64,000 nt of DNA, from the NCBI GenBank assembly GCA_027306785.1, contig DAHUZB010000018.1, positions 62,001 to 126,000 on the forward strand, read 5' to 3'. The position numbers were made by a program, and so were the translations under genes. The notes under the pieces were generated by a model. The model had not been told where the DNA came from. It ran no database searches and saw only the letters and a list, made by a program, of their open reading frames with translations. This DNA is from Vulcanimicrobiota bacterium. GTDB lineage: Bacteria > Vulcanimicrobiota > Vulcanimicrobiia > Vulcanimicrobiales > Vulcanimicrobiaceae. Shown here piece by piece: positions 32,872 through 42,440 of the stretch. Numbering within the stretch: the stretch's first letter is position 1; each line of letters starts with the position of its first letter.

Positions 32872-34930
32872 CGTTGATGATGATCGTCACGCTCGATCCC
32901 GGATCGAGCGTCGTACCCGCCGATGGCGACGTGCGCACCACCTTGCCGTCGGCCCCCTCGCTCGTCGTGTAGGTCAGTCGATCGACGCGGTAGCCGTACT
33001 GCAGGAGCGTGGACTGCGCTTCGGCGAGCGACATGCCTTCGGTGTCGGGCACCTCGCCCGAGACCGAGAGCGTGATCGTCACGGTCGAACCCGCCGGAAT
33101 CTTGCTGCCCGCCGGCGGATCCTGCGCGACGATCAGCCCGTTCTGCTCCGTCTGCGTGACGAACTTCACCGCCGCGGTGAGGCCCGCGCCGTTGAGCTGC
33201 GAGACCGCGTCGCCGTACTTCATGTTGAGCACGTTCGGTGCGCTCACGGCCGAAGCGTCGGGCGGCGCGCCGGTCGAGACGATCAGATGGATCGTCGTGG
33301 TACGGTCGATCGCATCGCCGGGATTGACGTCCTGCGAGGCTACGACGTCGTTCGCAACGCCCGGATACGCGGCGCGTTGCGATGCATCGACGACGAGGTT
33401 GCTGCGTTTGGCGAGCGCGAGCGCGTCGCTGACGTTCATGCCGACGAAGTTCGGTGCCGAGATCTGCTGCGGACCCTTGGAGAGCACGAGCGTGATCGTG
33501 CTGCCCTTGCGAACCTTCGCACCGGGCTTCGGACGCTGATCGATCACGCTGTCCTTCGCGGCGTTGTCGTAGCGCGAAACGGTCTTCACCGAGAAGCCGT
33601 CACCGGCGAGCGTGCGTCGCGCGTCGTCGGCGTTATAGCCGCGCACGTCGCGCAGGCCGACGAGCGGCAAGCCGTTGCTCACCACGAGCTCGACGAGCGA
33701 GTTCTTGGCAACCTCGGTGCCCGCGGCCGGATTCTGCCGGATCACGTGATCGGCCGGCACGGTATCGCTCGAGGTCTTGATAAAGCGCGCCACGAGTCCT
33801 GCATTCACGACCGCCGCCTGCGCTTGCGTGTCGGTCATGCCGGTGTAGTCGGCGACCGCCACGTTCGCGCCGAGCTGCGGGAGCGAGAGCGGACGTCCGA
33901 AGAGCACGTATCCGAGTCCGGTCGCGACGATCGCGAGCACGATCAACGTGGCGATGATGCCGCCGCTGATGCGCGAACGGCGCTCTTCTTCTTCGCTGAT
34001 CGAGGTGAAGTGACGATCCGGCATCGGCGAGCGGCGCGGCGGCGGCGCGGTGCGAAAGGCCTGCGTCGGGGCGTCGTTTGCGATCGCGTAGGCGGCGACG
34101 CTCGGACGCTCGCGCGCCTCGCGCAGCGCCGATGCAACCTCGCTTGCGGAGCGGAAACGATTTTGCGGCTGCTTCTGCAGCAGCTTGTTCACGATCGCCG
34201 CGAGCGCGGGCGAGACGCCGAGCGCCTGCGTATCGAGCGTCGGAACCGGATCGCCGATGTGTTTGAGCGCGACGGTGACGGGCGATTCCCCGGTGAAGGG
34301 CAACTCGCCGGTGAGCATCTGGTAGAGCACGACGCCGACGCTGTAGAGATCGCTCGACTCGTGCAGATCGTGCCCTTGCGCCTGCTCGGGCGAGATGTAG
34401 TACACGCTGCCCATCACGAGGCCCGGCTTGGTGAGCGCCATCGTCTGTTGCGAGACCGCGCGGGCGATCCCGAAATCGGAGAGCTTGACGACGTCATCCT
34501 TGGTGACCAGGATATTCGCCGGTTTGATGTCGCGATGCAGCAGCCCCGAACGGTGCGCGTAGGCGAGGCCGTTGCAGATCTGCGCGGCGTAGTCGATCGC
34601 GACCGGTTCGGGCAGCTTGCCGTCGGCGGCGATGATCTCGGCGAGCGAGGGCCCGTCGACGAGCTCCATTACGATGTAATAGGTATCGCCTTCGCGCCCG
34701 ACGTCGTAGGTATTCACGATGTTCGGATGCGAGAGACGCGCCGCGGATTCGGCCTCTTGATAGAAACGCCGCACGAACTCTTCGTCGGCGGCGTACTGCG
34801 GGCGCAGCACCTTGATGGCGACGCGGCGCCGCAGCACCGTATCGGTGCCGCAGTACACGGTCGCCATGCCGCCCTCGCCGAGTTTGCGATCGAGACGGTA
34901 GCGGTTATTGAAGGTTTCTTGCTCGATCAC
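32858..34930 (-). CDS. PASTA-domain Ser/Thr protein kinase (PknB/Stk type)
   Basis: A 690-residue membrane kinase. The N-terminal kinase domain (about 10-270) has the glycine loop LGEGGMATVY, K40 in VAIKVL, HRDIKPANIL, DFGIA and SPEQ. A Pro/Arg-rich juxtamembrane stretch precedes one membrane helix (about 318-340). Outside are about five PASTA repeats ending with the motif ...GSSVTIIING. PASTA domains bind peptidoglycan fragments or beta-lactams and tie growth signals to wall synthesis. The gene follows pbpA by 12 bases, as in the actinobacterial pbpA-pknB arrangement. Confidence 0.95.
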   Translation of the reverse strand: MIEQETFNNRYRLDRKLGEGGMATVYCGTDTVLRRRVAIKVLRPQYAADEEFVRRFYQEAESAARLSHPNIVNTYDVGREGDTYYIVMELVDGPSLAEIIAADGKLPEPVAIDYAAQICNGLAYAHRSGLLHRDIKPANILVTKDDVVKLSDFGIARAVSQQTMALTKPGLVMGSVYYISPEQAQGHDLHESSDLYSVGVVLYQMLTGELPFTGESPVTVALKHIGDPVPTLDTQALGVSPALAAIVNKLLQKQPQNRFRSASEVASALREARERPSVAAYAIANDAPTQAFRTAPPPRRSPMPDRHFTSISEEEERRSRISGGIIATLIVLAIVATGLGYVLFGRPLSLPQLGANVAVADYTGMTDTQAQAAVVNAGLVARFIKTSSDTVPADHVIRQNPAAGTEVAKNSLVELVVSNGLPLVGLRDVRGYNADDARRTLAGDGFSVKTVSRYDNAAKDSVIDQRPKPGAKVRKGSTITLVLSKGPQQISAPNFVGMNVSDALALAKRSNLVVDASQRAAYPGVANDVVASQDVNPGDAIDRTTTIHLIVSTGAPPDASAVSAPNVLNMKYGDAVSQLNGAGLTAAVKFVTQTEQNGLIVAQDPPAGSKIPAGSTVTITLSVSGEVPDTEGMSLAEAQSTLLQYGYRVDRLTYTTSEGADGKVVRTSPSAGTTLDPGSSVTIIINGVQH

Positions 34931-34942
34931 GCTAGCTTGCTA

Positions 34943-36349
34943 TCAATCCTTGACGACGCTCAATGCGGTACGAAGTACGTCGCGCGCGATCGGTGCCGCG
35001 ACCGTGCCGCCGTACCCGGCATTCTCCACGACCACCGCGACGACGACGCGCGGATGATCGGCCGGAGCAAAACAGACGAACCACGCATGCGCGGCTCCAT
35101 GCGGGTTGGTCGCGGTACCGGTCTTTCCGGCGACGGCGACGCCCGGGATCTGTGCTGCGGTGCCCGTGCCGCGCTGCACCACGGCGAGCATCATCTTCTT
35201 CACGTCGGCCGCGGTGTCCGCCGATATCGGGGAAGCAAGCGACCCGGTCGGGGTGACGCTCGCCGGGACGCCGCCCCGCACGATCTGCCGCACGATGTAG
35301 GGGCGCGGCATCGTGCCGCCGTTCGCGACCGTCGCGGCGATCAGCGCCATCTGCAACGGCGACATCAGCAGCGCTCCCTGGCCGAATCCCATCTGCGCGA
35401 GCTCGCCCGGGACGATCGAGTCCTGCGGGGGAAAGCGTCCGCTCGCGGCCGGGAGCTGGAAGTCGAGCGGCGCCCCGATGCCCCACTTCGCGAGATAGGC
35501 GTAGAAGGTGGCGGTGCCCATCGCAAGCGTGATGTGCGCGAAATCGACGTTGCTCGAAAGCGCGAAGGCGCCGGTGATATCTTGATTGCCGGTCGCTTCG
35601 CCTTCGTTGTCGTGCAGCGTGAAATTGCCGATGCGCACGTAGCCCGGATCCTGAAAACGCGTGTGCATGGTCACGGTTCCGCTTTCGAGCGCCGATCCCG
35701 CGGTGAAGATTTTGAAGGTCGATCCGGGCGGATAGAGGCCGTCGGTCGCGCGGTCGATCAGCGGGCTTTGCGGGTCGCTCTGCAGCTTCGGAAATTCGCG
35801 ATCGAAGGCGTTTGGATCGAAGCTCGGCACGCTCGCGATCGCGAGCACGGCGCCGGTGCGCGGATCGAGCGCGACGCCCGCCGCGCGCGCGTGGCGCGCG
35901 AGTTCGGTATACAGGGTGCGTTGAATCGCGGGCACGATCGTCGTTACGACGTCGGCACCCGCGGCATCGGAGCGCTTTCCGCGGAGCGCCGCGACGATCT
36001 CATCGAGCTGCGCGAGAGGATCGCCGGTCGTGTCGGGCGGCGTCAGCGCGCGGTCGTAGGCATCTTCGATCCCGCTCTCGCCGTAGCGCGTGCTCACGTA
36101 GCCGACGGTCTGCGCAAGCGAGGGGCCGAGCGGATACTCGCGTACGCCGTCGACCGTCTGCGCGAGCACCGTGCCGTCGGATGCGAGGATGCGACCGCGC
36201 CGTGCGTCGAGCAGCGCGTGGCGCGGATTGTACGGCTTCGCGGCGATCGACGGGCCGGCTACGAGCATCACCCACGTCTGCCGTCCCGCGAGGATCAGGA
36301 AGAGCAGCGCGAAGAGCGTGCCGAGCCGCGAGATCGCGCGATTGGTCAC
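34943..36349 (-). CDS. pbpA: Penicillin-binding protein (PbpA/FtsI-type transpeptidase)
   Basis: A 468-residue class B transpeptidase with one N-terminal membrane helix (about 9-29). The active-site motifs are S210-T-F-K213 (PPGSTFKIFTA), S265-S-N267 (SSNVDF) and K409-T-G411 (AGKTGTA). The N-terminal dimerisation region is short, as in actinobacterial PbpA that sits beside rodA and pknB. No rodA gene is present here. It cross-links peptidoglycan in the periplasm and is probably regulated by the kinase encoded next to it. Confidence 0.93.
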   Translation of the reverse strand: MTNRAISRLGTLFALLFLILAGRQTWVMLVAGPSIAAKPYNPRHALLDARRGRILASDGTVLAQTVDGVREYPLGPSLAQTVGYVSTRYGESGIEDAYDRALTPPDTTGDPLAQLDEIVAALRGKRSDAAGADVVTTIVPAIQRTLYTELARHARAAGVALDPRTGAVLAIASVPSFDPNAFDREFPKLQSDPQSPLIDRATDGLYPPGSTFKIFTAGSALESGTVTMHTRFQDPGYVRIGNFTLHDNEGEATGNQDITGAFALSSNVDFAHITLAMGTATFYAYLAKWGIGAPLDFQLPAASGRFPPQDSIVPGELAQMGFGQGALLMSPLQMALIAATVANGGTMPRPYIVRQIVRGGVPASVTPTGSLASPISADTAADVKKMMLAVVQRGTGTAAQIPGVAVAGKTGTATNPHGAAHAWFVCFAPADHPRVVVAVVVENAGYGGTVAAPIARDVLRTALSVVKD

Positions 36350-37110
36350 GAGCGCTCGCGCAGCACCGTGAACCCGTCGCCGGAACGCACCGCCATATGC
36401 GGTCGCTCCGCCTCGGCCTCGAGCAGGAGGTTGATCATGCGTTCCGCGAGCCCCTCATCGATCGCGCTCGTCGCGAAGACCACCTCGACCTCGAGATCGC
36501 CGAGCACTTCCGGCGCCACGTACGCGCAACTCGGAAGCGTCGCGAAGTGATGCGGTTCGTAGACGCCGTTGCGCCACGGCCCGCGCTTCCCGAACACTTG
36601 CGTGTGGTAATCCCAGGCGCAGAGCTGCTTCTCTTTCCAGACGAACTCATCGCGCACGCAGAGACGGCGACAGGCGGCGCACTGCACGATCGGGGCGCCG
36701 GGATGCGCGAGGGCGTCCGCGATCTCTTCGGGCACGTCCTCGATGTTGAGCACGCCTTCGTCGGTGAGCGTCTCGGGCAGATCGGCGTGCCACTGCACGC
36801 GTGCGAGCAGTTCGATATCGCGCATCGGCGCGACGAACGCGCGCTCGTCCTCGGGCGGGAACGTACGATCCACCCAATCGGGCAGATTGGCGATCGCGAT
36901 GCCGACGTTTTGCCAGGTGTCGCCGATCACCACGCCGACCGGCGTCCACGCGAGCGGCACGAGCCGTGCCGTCACCACGCCGCCCTCGCTGCGAAAGCTG
37001 TTGATGAAGCCGAGCGTGCTGCCGCTGCCGCCGAGCACGAAGACGCGCGGCGCGTCGCCGAGTTCGAGCAGACGCTCGCTCTTGTCCGTCGGTTTACGCC
37101 CGTGCACCAT
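36346..37110 (-). CDS. Unknown 254-residue protein with Cys-rich segment
   Basis: No family is recognised. The protein is soluble with a central Cys cluster, CAACRRLCVRDEF, followed 14 residues later by another Cys in QLCAWDYH, which could bind zinc. The N-terminal half contains RVFVLGGSGSTLGFINSF and a DTWQNVGIAIANLPDW segment. The start ATG 37110 lies 17 bases inside the end of carB, and the end overlaps pbpA by 4 bases. Upstream in-frame codons lie inside carB and are Arg-rich, so the shorter start is preferred. Confidence 0.65.
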   Translation of the reverse strand: MVHGRKPTDKSERLLELGDAPRVFVLGGSGSTLGFINSFRSEGGVVTARLVPLAWTPVGVVIGDTWQNVGIAIANLPDWVDRTFPPEDERAFVAPMRDIELLARVQWHADLPETLTDEGVLNIEDVPEEIADALAHPGAPIVQCAACRRLCVRDEFVWKEKQLCAWDYHTQVFGKRGPWRNGVYEPHHFATLPSCAYVAPEVLGDLEVEVVFATSAIDEGLAERMINLLLEAEAERPHMAVRSGDGFTVLRERS

Positions 37111-40100
37111 TGCGATACTCCTGAAGACTGCGCGGCGGCCCGGGCACCGTTTCGAGTGCGGTGACCAGCGCCTTCGCGGTGTCGAGCGAGGTAAGGCACG
37201 CGATGCCGCTCTCGACCGCGGCGCGGCGAATGCGGTAGTTATCGGAGATCTCGCGCGGGCCTTTGGCATCGTTGATCACGAGATCGACCTTGCGCGCGTG
37301 GATCACGTCGAGCACGTGCGGAGAACCCGCGGCGATCTTGTTGATCGCTTCGCACGGAATGCCCGCCGCTTCGAGCGCGGCGCGCGTGCCCGGCGTCGCG
37401 ACGAGCGTGTGGCCGAGATCGGCGTAGCGCCGCAGCACCGGCATCGCTTCGTGCTTCTCTTCGTCGGCGATCGAGACCAGGATGCGTCCGCCGCTGCCCG
37501 GCAGGCGCACGCCCGCGCCGATGAATCCCTTGCGCAGCGCGCCCGCGAAGCTCTCGTCGATGCCGAGCACCTCGCCCGTCGACTTCATCTCCGGGCCGAG
37601 AATCGTCTCCACGCCGCGCATCTTCGAGAACGAGAAGACGGGCACTTTCACCACGACGTAGGGCGTGCGCGGAATCAAGCCGGTGCCGTACTCCATGTCG
37701 CGCAGCTTTTCGCCGAGCGCGATGCGTGTGGCGGCGGCGACCATATTCACGCCGGTCGCCTTTTGAATGATCGGCACGGTACGGCTCGCGCGCGGATTGG
37801 CTTCGATGATGTAGAGCGCGCCGTCGTGGATCACGAATTGAATGTTGATGAGACCGCGGATGCGCAGCTCCTGCGCGATCGCGGTCGTCACCTCGACGAT
37901 GCGCCGCGTCATCTCCTCGCTCACCGTTTGCGTGGGATAGACGCTGATCGAGTCGCCGGAGTGGATGCCCGCGCGTTCGACGTGCTCGAAGATGCCGGGA
38001 ATCAGGATGTCGTCGCCGTCGAAGACCGCGTCGACCTCGACTTCGAGCCCCTTGAGGTACTTATCGACGAGCAGCGGAGCCCCGGGGAGAATCGGCGGCG
38101 CCGACTCCGCGTACGACGCGAGCTGACCTTCGTTGTAGATGATCTCCATCGCGCGCCCGCCGAGCACGAAGCTCGGCCGTACGAGCACGGGGAAGCCGAG
38201 CTCGCGCGCGAAGACGCGCGCCTCGCGGAAACTCGTCGCCGCCTTGCCTTCGGGACGCGCCACACCCAAGCGCTGCAGAGCCGCTTCGAACTGCGCGCGG
38301 TCTTCGGCCATGTCGAGGCTCGCGCGATCGCTGCCGATGATGCGCACGCCGCGTTCGCTCAGTTCGCTTGCGAGATTGATCGCGGTCTGTCCGCCGAAGG
38401 CGAGCATCACGCCCTTGGCGTTCGTCGCACGATAGGTTGCTTCGACCTCGTCGGCGCCCGGCGGCTCGAAGACGAGCGCGTCGGAGATGTCGAAATCGGT
38501 CGAGACGGTTTCCGGGTTGTTGTTGATGACGACCGGCGATGCGCCCGCGGCCTTCAGCGCCCAAGCCGCATGCACGCAGCTGTAGTCGAACTCGATGCCT
38601 TGACCGATGCGGATCGGACCGCTGCCGACCACGATCACCGCGTCGCTCGGGGTCGGGCGCATCTCGTTCATCTCGCCGTGCGAGAGATAGTAGTACGGCG
38701 ATTTCGCCGGAAATTCGGCCGCCGCCGTGTCGACCATGCGGAACGACGGATCGCCCGGCTCGATCGCCCGGCGTGCCGCGCGCGGATCGCCGCTCGTCTC
38801 GGCCGCGACGATCTCGGCGAGTTCGTGCAGCCAAAACCGATCGATCGTGCTGCTCGCGTGAATGCGTTCGATCGCGGCGTCGCGTCCGGCGGGGCCGGCA
38901 CGGCGCAGCATCTCCGCGATCGCGAAGAGCCGCTCGTGCGTCGGGCGCGCGACGATCGCGTCGAGCTCGGCGTCGCTCCACTCCAGGTATTCACCGCCGG
39001 TCAGCATCTCGCGTTTGAGATCGAGTCCGCGCACCGTCTTCATGAACGCGCTCTTGAAGGTTCGCCCGATACCCATCGCCTCACCGGTCGACTTCATCTG
39101 CGTGCCCAACTGCGTGTCGGCGAGCGGGAACTTGTCGAACGGCCAGCGCGGGAACTTGACGACGACGTAGTCGAGCGTGGGTTCGTAGGCGGCCTTGGTG
39201 ACCCCGGTCACGGGATTGGGAATCTGATCGAGCGTCTGTCCGAGCGCGATGCGCGTGGAGATCTTGGCGATCGGATAGCCGGTCGCTTTGGATGCGAGCG
39301 CCGAACTGCGCGAGACGCGCGGGTTGACTTCGATGATCGCGTACTCGCTCTTGGTCGGATGCAGCGCGAACTGGATGTTGCACCCGCCCTGCACGTTGAG
39401 CGCGCGGATCACGTTGATCGACGAGGTGCGCAGCATCTGGTATTCGCGGTCGGAGAGCGTCTGCGACGGTGCGACGACGACGGAATCGCCGGTATGCACG
39501 CCGACCGGATCGATGTTCTCCATGTTGCAGACGATGATGCAGTTGTCCGCACCGTCGCGCAGCACTTCGTACTCGATCTCTTTCCAGCCGAGCAGCGAGG
39601 TTTCGAGCAGCGCCTGATGGATCAGCGAGGCGTTGAGCCCGGCGTCCAGACGCTCGCGCAGTTCTTCTTCGTCGTAGACGACGCCGCCGCCGGTCCCGCC
39701 GAGCGTGTAGGCGGGACGCACGACGAGCGGATAGCCCACGCGTGCCGCGAAGGCGAGCCCCTGCTCGACCTCGGTGACGATCTCGGATTCGGCAACGGGC
39801 TCGCCGATCTCGAGCATCTTGGCCTTGAAGCGCTCGCGGTCTTCCGCTAACTGAATCGTGTCGACGGGCGTGCCGAGCAGCTCGACGCCGTAGCGTTCGA
39901 GGACGCCCGCTTCGAAGAGTTCGACGGCGAGGTTGAGGCCGGTTTGGCCCCCGAGCGTCGGGAGCAGGGCGTCGGGCCGCTCGCGCGCGATGATCGCCTC
40001 CACCGACGGGACCGTGAGCGGCTCGAGGTAGACCGCATCGGCCACCTCGGGGTCGGTCATGATCGTCGCGGGATTGGAGTTGACGAGGACGACGCGGTGG

Positions 40101-40210
40101 CCTTCCTCACGGAGCGCGCGGCACGCTTGAACGCCCGCGTAATCGAATTCGGCGGCTTGACCGATAATGATCGGTCCCGAGCCGATGACCATGATGTTAC
40201 GGCGGGGCAT
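37094..40210 (-). CDS. carB: Carbamoyl-phosphate synthase large subunit
   Basis: A 1038-residue enzyme with two tandem ATP-grasp synthetase units (roughly 1-540 and 541-920) and a C-terminal MGS-like allosteric domain (about 920-1038). Motifs include VIGSGPIIIGQAAEFDYAG at the start of unit one, its counterpart VVGSGPIRIGQGIEFDYSC in unit two, and EVNPRVSRSSAL. With CarA it makes carbamoyl phosphate for pyrimidines and arginine. It is separated from carA by six other genes in the same chain. Confidence 0.97.
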   Translation of the reverse strand: MPRRNIMVIGSGPIIIGQAAEFDYAGVQACRALREEGHRVVLVNSNPATIMTDPEVADAVYLEPLTVPSVEAIIARERPDALLPTLGGQTGLNLAVELFEAGVLERYGVELLGTPVDTIQLAEDRERFKAKMLEIGEPVAESEIVTEVEQGLAFAARVGYPLVVRPAYTLGGTGGGVVYDEEELRERLDAGLNASLIHQALLETSLLGWKEIEYEVLRDGADNCIIVCNMENIDPVGVHTGDSVVVAPSQTLSDREYQMLRTSSINVIRALNVQGGCNIQFALHPTKSEYAIIEVNPRVSRSSALASKATGYPIAKISTRIALGQTLDQIPNPVTGVTKAAYEPTLDYVVVKFPRWPFDKFPLADTQLGTQMKSTGEAMGIGRTFKSAFMKTVRGLDLKREMLTGGEYLEWSDAELDAIVARPTHERLFAIAEMLRRAGPAGRDAAIERIHASSTIDRFWLHELAEIVAAETSGDPRAARRAIEPGDPSFRMVDTAAAEFPAKSPYYYLSHGEMNEMRPTPSDAVIVVGSGPIRIGQGIEFDYSCVHAAWALKAAGASPVVINNNPETVSTDFDISDALVFEPPGADEVEATYRATNAKGVMLAFGGQTAINLASELSERGVRIIGSDRASLDMAEDRAQFEAALQRLGVARPEGKAATSFREARVFARELGFPVLVRPSFVLGGRAMEIIYNEGQLASYAESAPPILPGAPLLVDKYLKGLEVEVDAVFDGDDILIPGIFEHVERAGIHSGDSISVYPTQTVSEEMTRRIVEVTTAIAQELRIRGLINIQFVIHDGALYIIEANPRASRTVPIIQKATGVNMVAAATRIALGEKLRDMEYGTGLIPRTPYVVVKVPVFSFSKMRGVETILGPEMKSTGEVLGIDESFAGALRKGFIGAGVRLPGSGGRILVSIADEEKHEAMPVLRRYADLGHTLVATPGTRAALEAAGIPCEAINKIAAGSPHVLDVIHARKVDLVINDAKGPREISDNYRIRRAAVESGIACLTSLDTAKALVTALETVPGPPRSLQEYRNGARA

Positions 40211-40225
40211 GCTGAGGGTGGGGGA

Positions 40226-40894
40226 TTAGCGCGACGGTCGCCCTAGTCCTGGACGAGAAAGGTCGCTCGTCACACCGTGGTCGAGCCGGTAGCGGCGCTC
40301 GAGCGCGGGAATGACCGCGGCGTACGCATGCAGCAGCTCGTCCTCGGCGGCGACCACGTCGCCGAATTGATACGCTTCGTCGGCCAGCAGGGGGAAGCGG
40401 TTCGCGTCGGTATCGGTCTCGATCGTCGTGATAAGTCGGTCGTAGTAGGTGCGCAGGTCGCGCTGCTCTTCGTAGACCGATGCAAGCGCGATCCGCTCGC
40501 CCGACGGCATGACCGCGAGCGAGCGATCGGACTCGGCGACCGTCCAGGCCACATCCTCGAGGTTTAGCGCGCCGAGTCCATGCGGCGCGATCGTGCCGAA
40601 GAACGTCGTGAAACGATCGAAGCTCATCCGCTCTCCGTGGGCACGCAGGAGCGTGACCTCGCGGTCGATCGCCGCGGCCTCGCGTTCGTGCTGTCGCGCG
40701 ACGCGTGCGAGGACGCTGCGATTGGCCTGCATCTCGCGCACGATGTTCGCGACGTTTGCGCGCAGGGAGTGTTCTTCGCGCAAGCGCGCCTGCCAATTGT
40801 TGACCGCGAGCGCGAGCAGAATCGCGACCACGATGGAGAGCATCTCGACGATTACGTCGCCGAGTTCGATGCGAATCCGCGGAGGCTTGATCAC
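40226..40894 (-). CDS. Membrane-anchored protein of unknown function
   Basis: A 222-residue protein starting at GTG 40894 (GTGA overlap with the pdxH stop). One membrane helix (about 12-32, IVVAILLALAVNNW) is followed by a mainly helical, charged soluble part. The layout, a short basic N-terminus, one helix ending in Asn-Asn-Trp, then a long helix, resembles DUF6090-like small membrane proteins. No enzymatic motif is visible. It precedes carB by 15 bases. Confidence 0.6.
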   Translation of the reverse strand: MIKPPRIRIELGDVIVEMLSIVVAILLALAVNNWQARLREEHSLRANVANIVREMQANRSVLARVARQHEREAAAIDREVTLLRAHGERMSFDRFTTFFGTIAPHGLGALNLEDVAWTVAESDRSLAVMPSGERIALASVYEEQRDLRTYYDRLITTIETDTDANRFPLLADEAYQFGDVVAAEDELLHAYAAVIPALERRYRLDHGVTSDLSRPGLGRPSR

Positions 40895-41529
40895 GGTTGC
40901 AGGCGCGCGATGCTCCAGCGACGCCCGTCGCGCTCGTAGGCGAGCCGGTCGTGCAGTCGGTTCGGCTGCCCTTGCCAAAATTCGAGGTAGGTCGGGGCGA
41001 TCAGATAGCCGCCCCACGAATGCGGACGCGGCACGTCGTCGCCCTCGAAACGCTCCTCGAAGTGCGCCATGCGTTCGGCGAGCGTCGCGCGATCCTCGAT
41101 CCGCTCGCTCTGCTCCGACGCCCATGCACCGAGTTGATGGCCGCGCGGGCGCGAGGCGAAGTACGCATCGGATTCATCCTCGGAGAGCGGCGCGGCGGTA
41201 CCTTCCACGCGTACCTGCCGATGCAGCGCGGGCCAATAGAACGCGACCGCGACGCGCGGATGCGCCTCGATCGCGTGCGCCTTGCGGCTGAAGTACGAGG
41301 TGTAGAAGGTCAACCCGCGGCCGTCGAGCCCGCGCAGCAGAACCATGCGCGAGGAGACGCGACCCTCGCGGTCGACCGTCGAGAGACACATCGCATTGGG
41401 TTCGCGGATCTCTTGCACCGCATAGGCCTCGTCGAGCCAGCGTTGCAGCTGTTCGATCGGATCGGCGGCAACCTCACCTTCGAGCAGCGGGGCCGATGCG
41501 TAGGTGTCGCGGCTGGAGTGGATGTTCAT
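40891..41529 (-). CDS. pdxH: Pyridoxamine 5'-phosphate oxidase
   Basis: A 212-residue FMN enzyme making pyridoxal 5'-phosphate. Family motifs are NAMCLSTVDREGRVSSRMVLLRG, FYTSYFSRKAHAI, HRQVRVEGTA, ASEQSE and the C-terminal WQGQPNRLHDRLAY with WSIARLQP. Length and ending are canonical. The ATG 41529 overlaps the VWA gene stop by 4 bases. Confidence 0.95.
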   Translation of the reverse strand: MNIHSSRDTYASAPLLEGEVAADPIEQLQRWLDEAYAVQEIREPNAMCLSTVDREGRVSSRMVLLRGLDGRGLTFYTSYFSRKAHAIEAHPRVAVAFYWPALHRQVRVEGTAAPLSEDESDAYFASRPRGHQLGAWASEQSERIEDRATLAERMAHFEERFEGDDVPRPHSWGGYLIAPTYLEFWQGQPNRLHDRLAYERDGRRWSIARLQP

Positions 41530-42440
41530 GGATATCTCCCGGGGGCGAGGCCGGCGAGCAGCGTCATCGCGAGAAGCGCCGCGCCGAGTACGAAGAAGCC
41601 GGTCGCCGCGGCGACCGGGCGGCGCGCACAAGAGGTTACGCGGCCGAGACGCGCGAGCGCGTCGCGCAGTTGCCCGGCGTCTTCGACGCGGGCGTAGGCG
41701 CCGCCGCTCGCCTGAGCGTACGCGCGCAGCGCGCCTTCGTCGATCGTCGCCTGCGCGCCGCCGATGATGTCGCCGTTGCGGGTACCGAGGCCGATCGTGT
41801 AGATCGGCACGTGCTCGGCGCCGAGCGCGGCGGCGACCTCTTGCGGATCGCTCCCGGCGTTGTTCACGCCGTCGGTGATCAGCACGACGACCCGATGTCC
41901 GGTCGCGGGCAGCTCTTGGCCCGCGAGCTCGAGCGCGTCGCCGATGGCGGTCGCGCCGTTCGGCGCGGGGAGCCGTGCGAGCGCGCGGCGTACCGCGGCG
42001 TGATCCGCGCTCAACGGCTGCACGAGTTCGGCGCCGTTCGCGAACGCGATGATACCGATGCGCGTGCCGGGCGCGGATTCGTCGATGAAGGCGGCCGCCG
42101 CACGCTGCGCCGCCTGCGCGCGCGTCGGCGCGACGTCGCTCGAGGCCATCGAGCCCGAGGTATCGATGCAGATGAACACCGAGCCGTCGCGCACGGGAAC
42201 CGGGATCGAGAGATGCGGTCCGCCGAGCGCGATCGCGCAGCAGGCGATTCCCGCCACCCACGCGACGCGCAGGGCATCGACGATCCGGGTGCGCGGCTGC
42301 ACCGCGCGCGCGAGAAACTCGAGATTCGAATAGCGTTGCGCTTGCGCGTCGCGCGCGCGCTCCGCGCGCCGATACGCGATCGCGAAGAGGATCGTCGCGA
42401 GTATGCCGAGCGCGAGCAGCCACGGACGATCGAAGCTCAT
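41526..42440 (-). CDS. VWA-domain membrane protein (BatA-like)
   Basis: A 304-residue protein with an N-terminal membrane helix, a second at about 60-78, a von Willebrand factor A domain (about 90-260) and a C-terminal membrane helix. The MIDAS site is intact (CIDTSGSMAS, later LITDGVNNAG). BatA-like proteins work with a MoxR ATPase and DUF58 protein, whose genes are directly upstream. The role in this group is usually linked to envelope stress or protein maturation, but is not well defined. Confidence 0.88.
   Translation of the reverse strand: MSFDRPWLLALGILATILFAIAYRRAERARDAQAQRYSNLEFLARAVQPRTRIVDALRVAWVAGIACCAIALGGPHLSIPVPVRDGSVFICIDTSGSMASSDVAPTRAQAAQRAAAAFIDESAPGTRIGIIAFANGAELVQPLSADHAAVRRALARLPAPNGATAIGDALELAGQELPATGHRVVVLITDGVNNAGSDPQEVAAALGAEHVPIYTIGLGTRNGDIIGGAQATIDEGALRAYAQASGGAYARVEDAGQLRDALARLGRVTSCARRPVAAATGFFVLGAALLAMTLLAGLAPGRYP

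Noticed and set aside
32807-36550. A plus-strand open frame of 1247 codons opposite pbpA, the PASTA kinase and ruvC
   Set aside because: It is a shadow of high-GC minus-strand genes: very rich in Arg, His, Asp and Val, without any family motif, and the genes on the other strand are certain.
36743-39850. A plus-strand open frame of 1035 codons opposite carB
   Set aside because: Same shadow composition; carB on the minus strand is unmistakable.
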